Of a DNA stretch of 64,000 bases, positions 34,277 to 44,390 are shown in pieces. The notes beneath the pieces are model-generated. The model saw only the letters and a program-made list of their open reading frames with translations, searched no databases and was not told the origin of the DNA. How positions within the stretch are numbered: the stretch's first letter is position 1; every line of letters begins with the position of its first letter. A program made the position numbers and the translations under genes. Source of the stretch: Oceanobacillus timonensis (GTDB taxonomy: Bacteria; Bacillota; Bacilli; Bacillales; Amphibacillaceae); the NCBI RefSeq assembly GCF_900166635.1, contig NZ_LT800497.1, positions 2,466,344-2,530,343 on the forward strand, given 5' to 3'.

Positions 34277-36319
34277 TTACATATTATAAAGATAGCTTGG
34301 CCGCTCCCAAAAACGCTGCTTTGCCATTGCATCAATAAACTTCTGTCCGAATTGCGCATCTAAATCCATAACTACGCCGGCTTGTCCTTCAATACCCATT
34401 TCCTTCAATAAATGAGCACTCTCTTTTCTTGCCCCTATCGGCTTGAAATGATTGTACATATTCATAATAAAGGTACGGGCTTGATGATGAAAATAGTCAT
34501 CCACTCCGGTGCCGCCGACAAGATACGCACCCTCATAGCTTAAGGGAGATCCTGTCAGGAAGTTTTGGTCGACGTCAAACGTCATTCCCTCGCTGCTCTT
34601 TACTTCCCCGAGCTTATTGCTGACAATAACTGGATGCATCCCGGCATCCTTCCATTGCTTCAGCAAAGCGTCCACTTCCTTCCCGGGAAAACCTTCCGCA
34701 AGAAAAACAGCAACTTTCAATGTTTTCGCTGTAAAGTGTGTATTCATCAAACTGATAGCCGGCGATGATTTCGTAACCGTTGACTCTTCTACATCTGGTA
34801 CCGTCACCCCAACATTTTTGGCAACCGCTTCTGCTAGTTCTGTGCTGACCCTCGCCAGGCGATCCACCATCTGCTGACGTACCGGTACATGAAGGCATCT
34901 TCCCAGTTCAAAACTGTAAGCTCCAATAATATGCTCCCGTTCCACAGGTGTCATGCTGTTCCAGAAGAGCCTGGCCTGTGAATAGTGGTCTTTGAACGAG
35001 TCGGCTGTTTTACGCTGTTTCAATCCTTGAACAGTGGAAGGATACGTAACAAACCCTCCCTTGTCCGGCGAAACTTCGGAAGGTGTATTATCCGCCAATA
35101 AGTTTTTATGATAAGAAACTTTGCCGCGGTCAATCACATGACGTGAATTGCCGTCCCGCTGATTGTTAAAAACAGGACAGACTGGCTTGTTGATGGGAAG
35201 CTGCTGGTAATTTGCTCCGATTCGCGCCTGCTGGGTATCTGTATACGAAAATAAACGCCCTTGCAGCAGCGGATCATTGGAGTAATCCATCCCCCGGACA
35301 ATATTCCCCGGATGAAACGCACTTTGTTCTGTTTCTGAAAAAGCATTATCGACCGTTTTATTCAAGGTTACCTTTCCGAGTTTTTGAAGCGGCACTTCCT
35401 CTTCCGGCCAAAACTTTGTCGGGTCTAAAATATCAAAATCAAACATAAATTCCTGGTCTTCCCGGATAACTTGTACAGCTAGTTCATATTCCGGATAATT
35501 TCCCATTTTGATATTTGTCCAAAGATCTCTGCGATGAAAATCGGCGTCTTCACCAAGCTTCTGTGCTTCATCCCAAATTAATGGATGAACCCCTAGTACA
35601 GGCTTCACGTGAAATTTAACAAAATGAGCAACGCCTTCTTTGTTTACAAAACGATACGTATGAACCCCAAAGCCTTCCATGGTACGGAAATTCTTAGGAA
35701 TAGCCCGGTCCGACATAATCCACATCGCCATATGGGTCGTCTCCGGATTACTCCCCATAAAATCCCAAAACGTATCATGTGCCGTTTGTCCTTGCGGATA
35801 TTCATTATCAGGTTCTGGCTTGACAGAGTGAATCAAATCAGGAAATTTAATCGCATCCTGGATGAAGAAGATCGGGAAATTGATGGCCACAATATCAAAA
35901 TTTCCATCATCGGTGTAGAATTTAATCGAAAAACCGCGCACATCACGAACGGTTTCATTACAGCCCCGTGAACCGATTACTTGGGAAAAACGCACAAATA
36001 ATGGTGTTTTTTTGGAAGGATCCTGTAAGAAATCAGCCATGCTTATATCACTCATTGATTGGTACAATTCAAATTCGCCATAAGCGCCCGTCCCTCGTGC
36101 ATGTACCACCCGTTCGGGTACTCTCTCCCGGTCAAAATGCGCTATCTTTTCTCTGGAAAGAAAGTCTTCAATCAGCGTTGGTCCGCGATCCCCAGCGGTC
36201 AATGAATTTTCATCATCCACAATCTTTTTTCCTTCATTGGAAATCATCTCTTGATCGCGGGTATCTCGAATAGATGATTCCAATTGCTGTTCCTTTTTAT
36301 TTTTTTCGCGTTCACTCAT
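34277..36319 (-). CDS. katE: Large-subunit monofunctional catalase (KatE/HPII type)
   Basis: Clade-2 heme catalase of 680 residues that dismutates hydrogen peroxide. The active-site His lies in RVVHARGTGAYGEFE (about residue 73), the distal Asn in the DGNFDIVAINFPIFF region, and the proximal heme Tyr in GRLFSYTDTQQ. The C-terminal 150 residues (LKVAVFLAEGF onward) form the flavodoxin/DJ-1-like domain typical of large catalases. AGGAG precedes the ATG. A GGGTAT element (36424-36429, minus strand) resembles a sigma-B -10 but the -35 does not fit, so general-stress control is only possible. Confidence 0.93.
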   Translation of the reverse strand: MSEREKNKKEQQLESSIRDTRDQEMISNEGKKIVDDENSLTAGDRGPTLIEDFLSREKIAHFDRERVPERVVHARGTGAYGEFELYQSMSDISMADFLQDPSKKTPLFVRFSQVIGSRGCNETVRDVRGFSIKFYTDDGNFDIVAINFPIFFIQDAIKFPDLIHSVKPEPDNEYPQGQTAHDTFWDFMGSNPETTHMAMWIMSDRAIPKNFRTMEGFGVHTYRFVNKEGVAHFVKFHVKPVLGVHPLIWDEAQKLGEDADFHRRDLWTNIKMGNYPEYELAVQVIREDQEFMFDFDILDPTKFWPEEEVPLQKLGKVTLNKTVDNAFSETEQSAFHPGNIVRGMDYSNDPLLQGRLFSYTDTQQARIGANYQQLPINKPVCPVFNNQRDGNSRHVIDRGKVSYHKNLLADNTPSEVSPDKGGFVTYPSTVQGLKQRKTADSFKDHYSQARLFWNSMTPVEREHIIGAYSFELGRCLHVPVRQQMVDRLARVSTELAEAVAKNVGVTVPDVEESTVTKSSPAISLMNTHFTAKTLKVAVFLAEGFPGKEVDALLKQWKDAGMHPVIVSNKLGEVKSSEGMTFDVDQNFLTGSPLSYEGAYLVGGTGVDDYFHHQARTFIMNMYNHFKPIGARKESAHLLKEMGIEGQAGVVMDLDAQFGQKFIDAMAKQRFWERPSYLYNM

Positions 36320-36539
36320 ACAGCTTCATCTCCTAGCGATGGTAATTGCGTTTATTTTTAGCAAATATACTAGAAATATTCAAAGAGATTTTTTCTGTAT
36401 AAAGTGACGTCTATCTTTCATGTATACCCTGTCACACCTGAATAAAGAAGAATAAAACGTTAATATGTAAAAAAGAGAAATTGCTTTTACACCACATTTC
36501 CCTTCTCATTTTCTCTAATATAATATTCACTTCTATTCT

Positions 36540-37019
36540 CTAAAAAAGCCCAATCATACTGTTTGCATAATAAAGTGTAACCACCGTTAACACCAATAAG
36601 AGAATTCCTTCCACTTTACCGCCAGTCCTCGTGGTAACCGGAAAACGAATCGTTATCTTAGCAGGATACAATAACTTAATCCCCTGCTTCGTAGTAGCAT
36701 CTAATAGAAGGTGTGTAGCCATACCAACTAAGATACCAGTGGTAATCGATGAATTACTGACGAATTTCGATAAAATAAATGCCAGCAAAGCTAAGAATAA
36801 TAAACTATGTGTAAACGTTCGATGCCCAAAGAGGCTATTGACGATTTTCGAAACTGCTGGAAACCTCCGCCCGATTTTGCTGCCGCTATGACAAATATCC
36901 GGAAGCAATCCCCCTGCTGCGCCTGCTGCAATAAACCATTCAGGTTGATAGGCATCTGTGATAGCAACGATGGCTGTCGTTGCTGCGATACCAGCCATGA
37001 TATGTGTTTTTCCTGTCAT
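36540..37019 (-). CDS. YdjM-like membrane-bound metal-dependent hydrolase
   Basis: Membrane protein of about 159 residues with four hydrophobic segments and the DUF457/YdjM motifs HIMAG (about 6), HRTFTHS (about 67-73) and HLLLDATTKQGI (about 103-114), whose His and Asp residues are thought to bind metal. Enzymatic role unproven. ATG 37019 has AAGGAG 9 bases upstream; an ATG six codons earlier overlaps that site. Monocistronic. Confidence 0.8.
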   Translation of the reverse strand: MTGKTHIMAGIAATTAIVAITDAYQPEWFIAAGAAGGLLPDICHSGSKIGRRFPAVSKIVNSLFGHRTFTHSLLFLALLAFILSKFVSNSSITTGILVGMATHLLLDATTKQGIKLLYPAKITIRFPVTTRTGGKVEGILLLVLTVVTLYYANSMIGLF

Positions 37020-37217
37020 GCTCTTTTTCTCCTTCATTCATTTGTAAATTGCATTATCTTATCATAACACCATCCCAAGAAAAAGAACATACGTTTCTTT
37101 CAATTTATTTCCTTTTATTCAAAATCACAGCAAAAATAGGTTTATTAAAAGAGATGAGCAACAGATAAAGTGAAACATTCTTCAATGATGGGGGCTTTCT
37201 TTCATCGCCTGCATCGT

Positions 37218-37868
37218 TTAATCATCGTTTTTAGAAATATGCCGAAGCACTTCCATATCATAGCTAAGAATAGCATCTATATTATCGCTCACAACCTGGT
37301 TATCAAGATTCCACCATTGGACCTTTAATAGCTCGTTTATTTTTGATTCAGAAAAACGTTTCTTTATTTGCTTAGCCGGATTACCTCCAACAATCATGAA
37401 AGGTTCCACATCTTTTGTCACCACTGATTTGGCTCCAATAACCGCTCCATCTCCAATTTTCACACCAGGCATAATGAGCGCATCCAGCCCAATCCATACG
37501 TCATTACCAATAACTGTATCTCCTTTTAAAGGCAGCATATCTAAGGAGGGTGTATGTTTTTCCCATCCATTTCCTAAGATATTAAATGGATAAGTGGAAC
37601 CATCCATGCGATGATTCGCCCCGTTCATCATAAAAGTCACTCCAGGACCGATGGAACAAAATTTCCCGATGATTAGCCGATCTCCTATTATGTCATAATG
37701 ATAGTGAACTTGGGTTTCAAAATGTTCTCCATTTTTGCTGTCATAGTAAGTGTAATCCCCAACTACGATGTTTGCCTTTGTTAGAGATGGTTTAATAAAC
37801 TGAACATTTTTATTTCCATCGATTGGATATCTTTTATTTGGGTTCGGTCCTTCCGTTATTCCTGACAT
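37218..37868 (-). CDS. vat: Vat-family streptogramin A O-acetyltransferase
   Basis: Left-handed beta-helix acyltransferase of about 216 residues, the length of known Vat enzymes (about 210-220). It shares the family blocks [45 protein letters not shown] and GNDVWIG almost unchanged. The catalytic His of Vat(D) (His82) corresponds to His86 here. Known members acetylate streptogramin A drugs with acetyl-CoA and give resistance. No mobile element or resistance island borders the gene, so it looks like a resident chromosomal gene. AAGGAAG lies 7 bases before ATG 37868. Confidence 0.85.
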   Translation of the reverse strand: MSGITEGPNPNKRYPIDGNKNVQFIKPSLTKANIVVGDYTYYDSKNGEHFETQVHYHYDIIGDRLIIGKFCSIGPGVTFMMNGANHRMDGSTYPFNILGNGWEKHTPSLDMLPLKGDTVIGNDVWIGLDALIMPGVKIGDGAVIGAKSVVTKDVEPFMIVGGNPAKQIKKRFSESKINELLKVQWWNLDNQVVSDNIDAILSYDMEVLRHISKNDD

Positions 37869-37946
37869 AGACACACTTCCTTTTTATAAATTTTTTCAAA
37901 TACAACCCGCTTTATTTATTACACTCTATGATAATTCAGATACCCG

Positions 37947-38789
37947 TTATTTAGATACCAAACCTTTATCAATCAACGATAAAAGCTTATCTCTTTTCTC
38001 CTCACTTTTACTACAGATAGCAATCGTACGCTCCATACCGTTAACAGGGATAAGATGGACATTTAAATGCTTGATACTTTTAACAAGCAATGCCGGCACA
38101 ATGGTTATTCCTTCCCCAGCTAATACATACCCGTATAGAAAATCACCAAAAGGAACCTCCCTTGAAATCGTCGGAATCGCACCAACCTGTTTTGCAAAAG
38201 CTAAAATCCTGCTTCGAGAGTCGCAGGGACTGGTATGCAAAATAAGCGGAAACTTCACAATATCCTGCCATTCCAGCATCTCTGGCTTCTCTTTTATATA
38301 TTGCTTTGGCATAACGACATAATAATTCTCCGAAAATAATTCCGCTGTCACTGCCTCCTTTGTTTGAAAAGAAGCATCGATAAAAGCCACATCAATTTGT
38401 CCATTCATTATAGATTGGACAAGTGCCTCCGAATGATTTTGAATAAAGATAGAATGATCAGCATCCATAACGTCCGGAAGAAAAGCGGTTGAAATACTCG
38501 GTAAACAGCCAATCGTCAGTTTTTCAGATTGCTGCATTCTATTCAGCTGCTCTCTGGTTCTTCTCATTTCCTGCAGCAAAGATAATGCCTGATGATAAAA
38601 ATATTCCCCTTCCTTTGTCAGTTCAATCCCTTTCGAGCTTCTGGCGAGCAATTTTGTATGTAAATCTGCTTCTAAGCTTCTTACCTGTTTACTTAATGCA
38701 GGCTGAGAAATATGTAAACGGCTTGCTGCTTTGGTAATGCTTTTTTCCTCAACAATCGCAATATATGCTTCTAGCCCAGTTTGATTCAT
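37947..38789 (-). CDS. LysR family transcriptional regulator
   Basis: Regulator of about 280 residues. HTH at 1-60 (MNQTGLEAYIAIVEEKSITKAASRLHISQPALSKQ), effector domain after. ATG 38789 has GGGGTGAG upstream; the frame extends 35 codons further but without a site, and the dyad CATAAC/GTTATG (38800-38816) falls there. It diverges from the MDR oxidoreductase at 38965, which it probably controls. Confidence 0.85.
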   Translation of the reverse strand: MNQTGLEAYIAIVEEKSITKAASRLHISQPALSKQVRSLEADLHTKLLARSSKGIELTKEGEYFYHQALSLLQEMRRTREQLNRMQQSEKLTIGCLPSISTAFLPDVMDADHSIFIQNHSEALVQSIMNGQIDVAFIDASFQTKEAVTAELFSENYYVVMPKQYIKEKPEMLEWQDIVKFPLILHTSPCDSRSRILAFAKQVGAIPTISREVPFGDFLYGYVLAGEGITIVPALLVKSIKHLNVHLIPVNGMERTIAICSKSEEKRDKLLSLIDKGLVSK

Positions 38790-38799
38790 TTTCTCACCC

Positions 38800-38816
38800 C
38801 ATAACAATTGGTTATG
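38800..38816. promoter_or_regulatory. Probable LysR operator
   Basis: CATAAC (38800-38805), AATTG, GTTATG (38811-38816): a short perfect dyad of LysR-site size just upstream of the lysR start, in the region shared with the divergent oxidoreductase. Confidence 0.5.
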
Positions 38817-38964
38817 AACTACATAATCAATCCGTATTTCCGCCGTTCCTCTGTTTACTATACAATAAATAAAAGATAAAAGCTTTTTATTCATTTTGTT
38901 TTAATTTAAAAAGAATGTTCGTTCCTTTCGCTATTATAACGTATTGGAATAGAAAGGAGAAAAA

Positions 38965-39945
38965 ATGAAAGCAATCATTTATCAAACTCAAACAGGATTA
39001 TCTTATCAGGAAATAGAAAATAAAAGACCAAAAGCAGGAGAAGTCAAAATCAAGTTAAAATCGGCAGGGTTAAACCGGCGCGATCTATTTGTCATGAATC
39101 AGCAACGGTCTCATGAAACATTTTATACCCCGGGCTCGGATGGTGCCGGAATCATTACAGAACTGGGAGAAGGAGTTATGGATTTTGAGTTATATGACGC
39201 GGTTATTATTAATCCAAGTCTGGATTGGGATACAGCCAAAAATGTACCAATGACTCCGCGTATTTTAGGCGGTCCATCAAATGGCACCTTTTCCGAATAT
39301 ATTGTAATTCCCTCCCAAAATATCATTAAAAAACCCGTTTATCTTTCCTGGATAGAAGCTGGTATATTATCTCTTTCCGCTCTTACAGCATACCGGGCGC
39401 TGTTTACCAAAGGACAACTGCAAACGGGACAGCATCTTCTCATTCCCGGAATTGGAAGCGGCGTAGCAACCTATGCCCTCCTCTTTGCAAAAGCAATCGG
39501 AGCAAAGGTGGGCGTCACCTCAAGAGACGAAGAGAAGCTGCGTAAAGCTGGAGATCTCGGAGCGGATTATCTTTTAAAAACAAACAGTGACTGGAAGACT
39601 GCAATAAAAAAGGGAAATTTTGATATCATATTAGATAGTATTGGACCAGCTCTCTTCCCGAAATACATTGACGTCTTAAAGCCAGATGGGAATTTGGTTA
39701 CTTTTGGAGCGAGTTCTGGAGACAGCGTGAACCTTTCTTTACGCTCCCTCTTTTACCCGCAATTGAATATCTTAGGAACTTCTATGGGAAGTAAGGAAGA
39801 GTTCGAACAGATGATACAATTTATTACACATCACAACATAAAACCGGTGCTGGACAGTGTTTATCCACTTATCAAAATCGAACAAGCATTGGAGAGAATG
39901 AAATCCGGAAACCAATTTGGCAATGTAGGCTTGGAAATGGAATAA
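38965..39945 (+). CDS. Zinc-binding-type alcohol dehydrogenase/quinone oxidoreductase (MDR)
   Basis: MDR oxidoreductase of 326 residues. N-terminal domain with NRRDLFVMNQQ and GSDGAGIITELGEGV; cofactor loop IPGIGSGVATYALLFAKAIGA (about 150-170). The cysteine ligands of the structural zinc are absent, so a quinone- or enal-type substrate is likely. AAGGAG precedes the ATG. Divergent from a LysR regulator. Confidence 0.85.
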   Translation: MKAIIYQTQTGLSYQEIENKRPKAGEVKIKLKSAGLNRRDLFVMNQQRSHETFYTPGSDGAGIITELGEGVMDFELYDAVIINPSLDWDTAKNVPMTPRILGGPSNGTFSEYIVIPSQNIIKKPVYLSWIEAGILSLSALTAYRALFTKGQLQTGQHLLIPGIGSGVATYALLFAKAIGAKVGVTSRDEEKLRKAGDLGADYLLKTNSDWKTAIKKGNFDIILDSIGPALFPKYIDVLKPDGNLVTFGASSGDSVNLSLRSLFYPQLNILGTSMGSKEEFEQMIQFITHHNIKPVLDSVYPLIKIEQALERMKSGNQFGNVGLEME

Positions 39946-40083
39946 AAAAGCTGCGTTTTGATTTTTCATCATGAGGAAATATTCGTCCGGTGTAAACCAA
40001 ACCGTTCATTCGCTCTTTTTTGTGATTCAGAAATGATTGTGCTACTATGAAAACGAATATCAATTTACAAGGAGGCTTTATAC

Positions 40084-41322
40084 ATGGCTTTGGAAAATTT
40101 TAATCAATTACTACAAAAATATGCTGAGTTAATCGTTTCTGCTGGTGTCAATGTGCAAGAAGGTCACACCGTTGTTTTATCCATTGATGTCGACCAAGCT
40201 CCATTAGCCCGTAAAATAACGAAAGCTGCTTACGAAAAAGGCGCCAAACGCGTTATTGTCAAATGGGGAGACGATAAAGTTTCCAGACTTGGGTTTGAAC
40301 ATCAATCGACAGAAACATTAACAGATATTCCGGACTACCGCATCGAAGAAATGAACTATATCATTGAAGAAGGTGCCACTCGTATCAATGTTGTGTCCAA
40401 TGATCCCGATGCTTTAAAAGGATTAGACGGTGAAAAAATCGCAGCGGCACAAAAAGCATCCGGCGAAGCCTTCAAACCAATGGCTCAAGCAACTCAATCT
40501 AATAAATTTTCCTGGATTGTAACAGCTGCAGCCAGTCCAGAATGGGCAGCGAAAGTTTTTCCTGAATTAGATTCAACGGAAGCACAGACAGATGCTTTAT
40601 GGGACGCTATTTTCAAAGCAATTCATCTATATGATGACGACGCGGTTCAAACATGGGAAGAAAAAGATCAAACTCTGGAAACGAAAGCAGAATCATTGAA
40701 TAAAGAACAATTCACAGCCCTGCATTACACTGCTCCGGGTACAGACTTAACGGTCGGCCTTCCAAAAAATCATCGCTGGGAAGGAGCTGGAAGCTTTAAT
40801 GCACGCGGGGAGCGTTTTATAGCCAATATGCCGACAGAAGAAGTATTTACTGCCCCGGATGCTAACCGGGTCGATGGCGTGGTCGTGTCAACCAAACCAT
40901 TAAGTTATGCCGGTTCTGTCATCGAAGGGATGGAATTCCATTTTGAAAATGGGAAAGTAACCAAAGTGACCGCTGAAAAAGGCGAAGAAGTTATCCAAAA
41001 ATTAGTCCAGCAAGACGAAGGAGCCTCCCGCTTAGGCGAAGTTGCTTTAGTTCCGGATGCATCACCAATCTCCCAATCCGGATTGACTTTCTTCAATACG
41101 CTATTTGACGAAAATGCTTCCAATCACTTAGCGCTAGGGTCTGCTTATGCGTTTAACTTAGAGGGCGGAACAGAAATGACAGAAGAAGAATTACAAGAAG
41201 CAGGTCTGAATCGTTCCACAACACACGTCGATTTCATGATTGGCTCGGATCAAATGAATATTGATGGCATTAAAGAAGATGGCAGCCGTGTTCCTGTCTT
41301 CCGAAAAGGTGCTTGGGCTTAA
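40084..41322 (+). CDS. ampS: M29 family aminopeptidase (AmpS-like)
   Basis: Cytoplasmic metallo-aminopeptidase of 412 residues, the usual size for AmpS/AmpT/PepS. The beginning LLQKYAELIVSAGVNVQEGHTV, the middle VGLPKNHRWEGAG, FIANMPTEEVFTAPD, and the C-terminal LALGSAYAFNLEGG and STTHVDFMIGS carry the conserved Glu, His and Asp residues that bind the two metals. It removes N-terminal residues from peptides. AGGAGG precedes the ATG. Monocistronic with a strong terminator. Confidence 0.9.
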   Translation: MALENFNQLLQKYAELIVSAGVNVQEGHTVVLSIDVDQAPLARKITKAAYEKGAKRVIVKWGDDKVSRLGFEHQSTETLTDIPDYRIEEMNYIIEEGATRINVVSNDPDALKGLDGEKIAAAQKASGEAFKPMAQATQSNKFSWIVTAAASPEWAAKVFPELDSTEAQTDALWDAIFKAIHLYDDDAVQTWEEKDQTLETKAESLNKEQFTALHYTAPGTDLTVGLPKNHRWEGAGSFNARGERFIANMPTEEVFTAPDANRVDGVVVSTKPLSYAGSVIEGMEFHFENGKVTKVTAEKGEEVIQKLVQQDEGASRLGEVALVPDASPISQSGLTFFNTLFDENASNHLALGSAYAFNLEGGTEMTEEELQEAGLNRSTTHVDFMIGSDQMNIDGIKEDGSRVPVFRKGAWA

Positions 41323-41346
41323 TCCAATCAGTCGTAAATAGTCAGT

Positions 41347-41380
41347 AAAAAATCCAACTATCAGCTTAGTTGGATTTTTT
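41347..41380. terminator. Bidirectional terminator
   Basis: AAAAAATCCAACTA (41347-41360) pairs perfectly with TAGTTGGATTTTTT (41367-41380). It serves the aminopeptidase (+) and the DUF418 gene (-). Confidence 0.9.
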
Positions 41381-41400
41381 CATTAATATATAGCATGTGT

Positions 41401-42528
41401 CTATTCCGTTTCCTCTCTCCTCTTTATGGAAACCATTTTTCCATAAGTCCCTATCCTCCAAAGCCATTCAAATGGTCCATAGCGAAATGCTTTTAACCAA
41501 AAATGACTGAAAATCATTTGCACTGCGAATAAGATGACACCAATACCAAGAGCGAACGCATAACTTGGTTCCTGCCAAATCCCTAAGTTGATAAAAATCG
41601 TTCGTCCACTCGATTGAAATAAGCTCACGAACACAATGGATTGTAAAAGATAATTCGTAAACGCCATCTTACCAACGGAAGTGAACGGGACAAGCAACTT
41701 CGACATGCTTGTCTTGCTTGTTCCTAAAAGGACAATGCATAATATCATGCCAATCGTTACAACAAAGGGATAGAAATTTTCTAACGGATGTAACACAATC
41801 CTATCATAAAGGCTTATTTTCCCTGCCAAGCCAATCACAAGACAAATAACTGCCAATAACCCCATGGCTGTTCTTCGCTTTTCGATGATTGTAAACAAGC
41901 CCTTGCGATACGCATACATACCAAACAGGAAAAAACCGATATGTGCAACCATGGAAGAAAATTCAATAATAAGATATTCTGTTCCTGTTGGCGGCTGTTC
42001 GGAATCAGGCAAGAGACCTTTCAAACCATCTTCCAGCGACAAATGGTAGGAGGAAAAGTAACTGATGACATCCGATCCAATTGTGTAAACAATCCAGAAA
42101 AGAAAAGCCGTCATAACTAATCCAGCTGCTGACCAATCCATAAACAACAGAAGGACAAATCCTGCCATCCCGTACATGAGCAGTATATCTCCCGACCAAA
42201 TAGCGTAACCGTGCACAGCACCAACGAGGGTAAGCAAAAATAACCGTCTGAATAACATCGGATAAGGATTGATTTCCTTCGCTTTTAAACGATTATAAAG
42301 TAACATGAGACTCAGCCCAAACATGAACGCAAACAATGGCCGGGTACTGTCACTTAATATAATCTCTTCCAGACTTCTTAATACTTCATTAACCGGAGAT
42401 AAATTTTCCGTATCGACGGAAGACAGACCTGGAACATTGGCTAAAAAGATTCCGAGTAAAACAATGCCCCGCATTTGGTCTAAAATAGCAATTCTTTGAT
42501 GTTGATCGTTCTGCTTTATTAATGTCAT
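41401..42528 (-). CDS. DUF418/YeiB-type membrane protein
   Basis: Membrane protein of 375 residues with about nine hydrophobic segments. The N-terminal RIAILDQMRGIVLLGIFLANV and the C-terminal VGKMAFTNYLLQSI match the DUF418 family (YeiB and relatives, acyltransferase-3-like membrane topology). Function unknown; a role in modifying envelope components is a common guess. GAGGA precedes the ATG. It lies just downstream of the gamma-glutamyltranspeptidase gene on the same strand (64-base gap). Confidence 0.8.
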   Translation of the reverse strand: MTLIKQNDQHQRIAILDQMRGIVLLGIFLANVPGLSSVDTENLSPVNEVLRSLEEIILSDSTRPLFAFMFGLSLMLLYNRLKAKEINPYPMLFRRLFLLTLVGAVHGYAIWSGDILLMYGMAGFVLLLFMDWSAAGLVMTAFLFWIVYTIGSDVISYFSSYHLSLEDGLKGLLPDSEQPPTGTEYLIIEFSSMVAHIGFFLFGMYAYRKGLFTIIEKRRTAMGLLAVICLVIGLAGKISLYDRIVLHPLENFYPFVVTIGMILCIVLLGTSKTSMSKLLVPFTSVGKMAFTNYLLQSIVFVSLFQSSGRTIFINLGIWQEPSYAFALGIGVILFAVQMIFSHFWLKAFRYGPFEWLWRIGTYGKMVSIKRREETE

Positions 42529-42592
42529 AGAATCCTCTTTAACTCCTTACATTAAAATGGCCACATGCATTTTTTTAATGCTAGATTCTTAC

Positions 42593-44281
42593 TTAATCCC
42601 GTGGTTCTACACGCCAATCGGCTTCACGCCGGGAGTCAGCCGCTCCTGATATGTCATCCTTATCCCGATCAATCATCAACGCTTGAATCGAACCGAAATA
42701 AAGCGGGGTCGGAGCTTCACGAATCTCACGATAACCGATATCAAGCAACGCTTCTCTCACGTTCGTTTCCGGTGCGCTTTCCATCACAAGGGCGTCATCC
42801 GTCAGATGAAAGCGATCCGCTTCAACAACGGCTTCCAAATCCGAATCTTCTTGAACCCAGTCCGCAATCACTTGCGTAAGCATGATCGGAATACGTTCGC
42901 CTCCCGGACTGCCGATTCCTAAAACAGGTCCCTCCTCATCCGCAACAATCATCGGGGAAGACCAAGTAACGGAACGCCGTCCAGGTTCCGGTGTATTTTG
43001 TTCAGTTTGGCCAATGTCAAACCGGGACATCTGATTATTCAGAAAGAAACCTTCTGCGTACTCACCCGATCCAAAGAAATTGGTCAGCGTATTCGTCATG
43101 GAAATGACGGTGCCGTTATCATCAATGACAGTAATATGTGTCGTATTAGGATCCGAATCACCATAAGTCCGCTCTTCGTCCTCAGGAAGCAAGCTGCCAC
43201 TGGAGATTTCTTCTGCTAAATCGGCATTTTGTTCACGGTCAACCAAAGAGTCAACTGGAACATCCACAAAGGAAGGATCGCCAAAATCCGAATCAACAAA
43301 TTGTTGGGCAATTCGCCAAGACATCGCAATATCATGCACAAATGGTCTGCTATTCCGTTCTTCATCTAATGTTCCCCGTTCTTCTATCATTTGCAGCATT
43401 TGAATGACACTGGCACCAGGAAGCGGCGGCGGAGCACCAGTCACCTCATATCCGGCAAATTCTCCAGTCACCGGATCATGCCGACCAACATCGAAGTCCG
43501 CAAGCGAGTCTCTATCCAGCCCTTCAATCGCCGCTAAGTTCTCTCCGGTATTCCCTTCATAAAAGGACGTTCCATCACTATCCCGAATATCACGCAATGT
43601 TTCGGCCAATGCCGATTGTTCTAACGTAGCGCCTGCTTCAATCGCTGTACCCTCCGGATAAAAATGCTCCAGCTGCTCGACCGGCAAGCGGTCCTCAGCA
43701 GATTGAAGCTGCTGCGCTAAGGTTTCAGATACCTCCGAACTTTCTGCTAAATCAATCGCCGGGTTCATCACCGTTTGCCAGTCAGCACTCCCATAGTCGT
43801 CATGTAATTCCTTTGTCCCAGCTACAAACCCTGGCACACCAATATCTGATGAAGGAATGCCGTCTTCAGGGACGACTTCACGATAATCATATGCCTCGGG
43901 ATCTTGACCCTGCTCTTGAACCAGGGTTACCCCGCCGCCTCCGATTCCTGAAGCAAAAGGCTCGACTACAGAAATGGCATACGCAGTTGCAATGGCTGCA
44001 TCCACAGCATTACCTCCATTTTCCAAAACGGTCATTCCAGCTTCTACAGCATCTGGGTGCCCTGCGCTGACACCGTAAGCCTCTGGCACGTCCGGATCAT
44101 TCTCTGTCTCTTCTTCCTCGTTTGGCGGGCTTATCGTTTCCCTTTTATCTTCAGATGGATTGGACGCAGGATCCTCTCCATTCTCTTTCTCGGAGACACA
44201 TCCGCTAAGCGCAAGCAATACCGTTGTCGTAAAAGTTAAAAGCAAGCCAGTTTGGCAATTGTTACGCCTCTTTGTGTGCAT
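42593..44281 (-). CDS. Lipoprotein gamma-glutamyltranspeptidase
   Basis: Surface-anchored gamma-glutamyltransferase/hydrolase of about 562 residues. Signal peptide with lipobox LSGC, then an acidic linker, then the GGT fold: GGNAVDAAIATAYAISVVEPFASGIGGGG and, after autocleavage, the small subunit starting at Thr in DPNTTHITVIDDNGT. ATG 44281 has AAGGAG 8 bases upstream. Lipid-anchored members resemble CapD and PgdS-like enzymes that act on poly-gamma-glutamate or glutathione outside the cell; which applies cannot be decided here. No capsule (pgs/cap) genes are nearby. Confidence 0.88.
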   Translation of the reverse strand: MHTKRRNNCQTGLLLTFTTTVLLALSGCVSEKENGEDPASNPSEDKRETISPPNEEEETENDPDVPEAYGVSAGHPDAVEAGMTVLENGGNAVDAAIATAYAISVVEPFASGIGGGGVTLVQEQGQDPEAYDYREVVPEDGIPSSDIGVPGFVAGTKELHDDYGSADWQTVMNPAIDLAESSEVSETLAQQLQSAEDRLPVEQLEHFYPEGTAIEAGATLEQSALAETLRDIRDSDGTSFYEGNTGENLAAIEGLDRDSLADFDVGRHDPVTGEFAGYEVTGAPPPLPGASVIQMLQMIEERGTLDEERNSRPFVHDIAMSWRIAQQFVDSDFGDPSFVDVPVDSLVDREQNADLAEEISSGSLLPEDEERTYGDSDPNTTHITVIDDNGTVISMTNTLTNFFGSGEYAEGFFLNNQMSRFDIGQTEQNTPEPGRRSVTWSSPMIVADEEGPVLGIGSPGGERIPIMLTQVIADWVQEDSDLEAVVEADRFHLTDDALVMESAPETNVREALLDIGYREIREAPTPLYFGSIQALMIDRDKDDISGAADSRREADWRVEPRD

Positions 44282-44390
44282 GAATTCAACTCCTTCTATA
44301 ACGTCATTAATATATTCGAAATATAATGTAGCTAACATAACTGTAGGAGACAATAAAATTTTAATTTATAGATGTGACCTCTATTGTGTT

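Noticed and set aside
36424..36429. GGGTAT as sigma-B -10 of katE
   Set aside because: No GTTT-like -35 at 12-15 bases; the nearest GTTTTA is 23 bases away.
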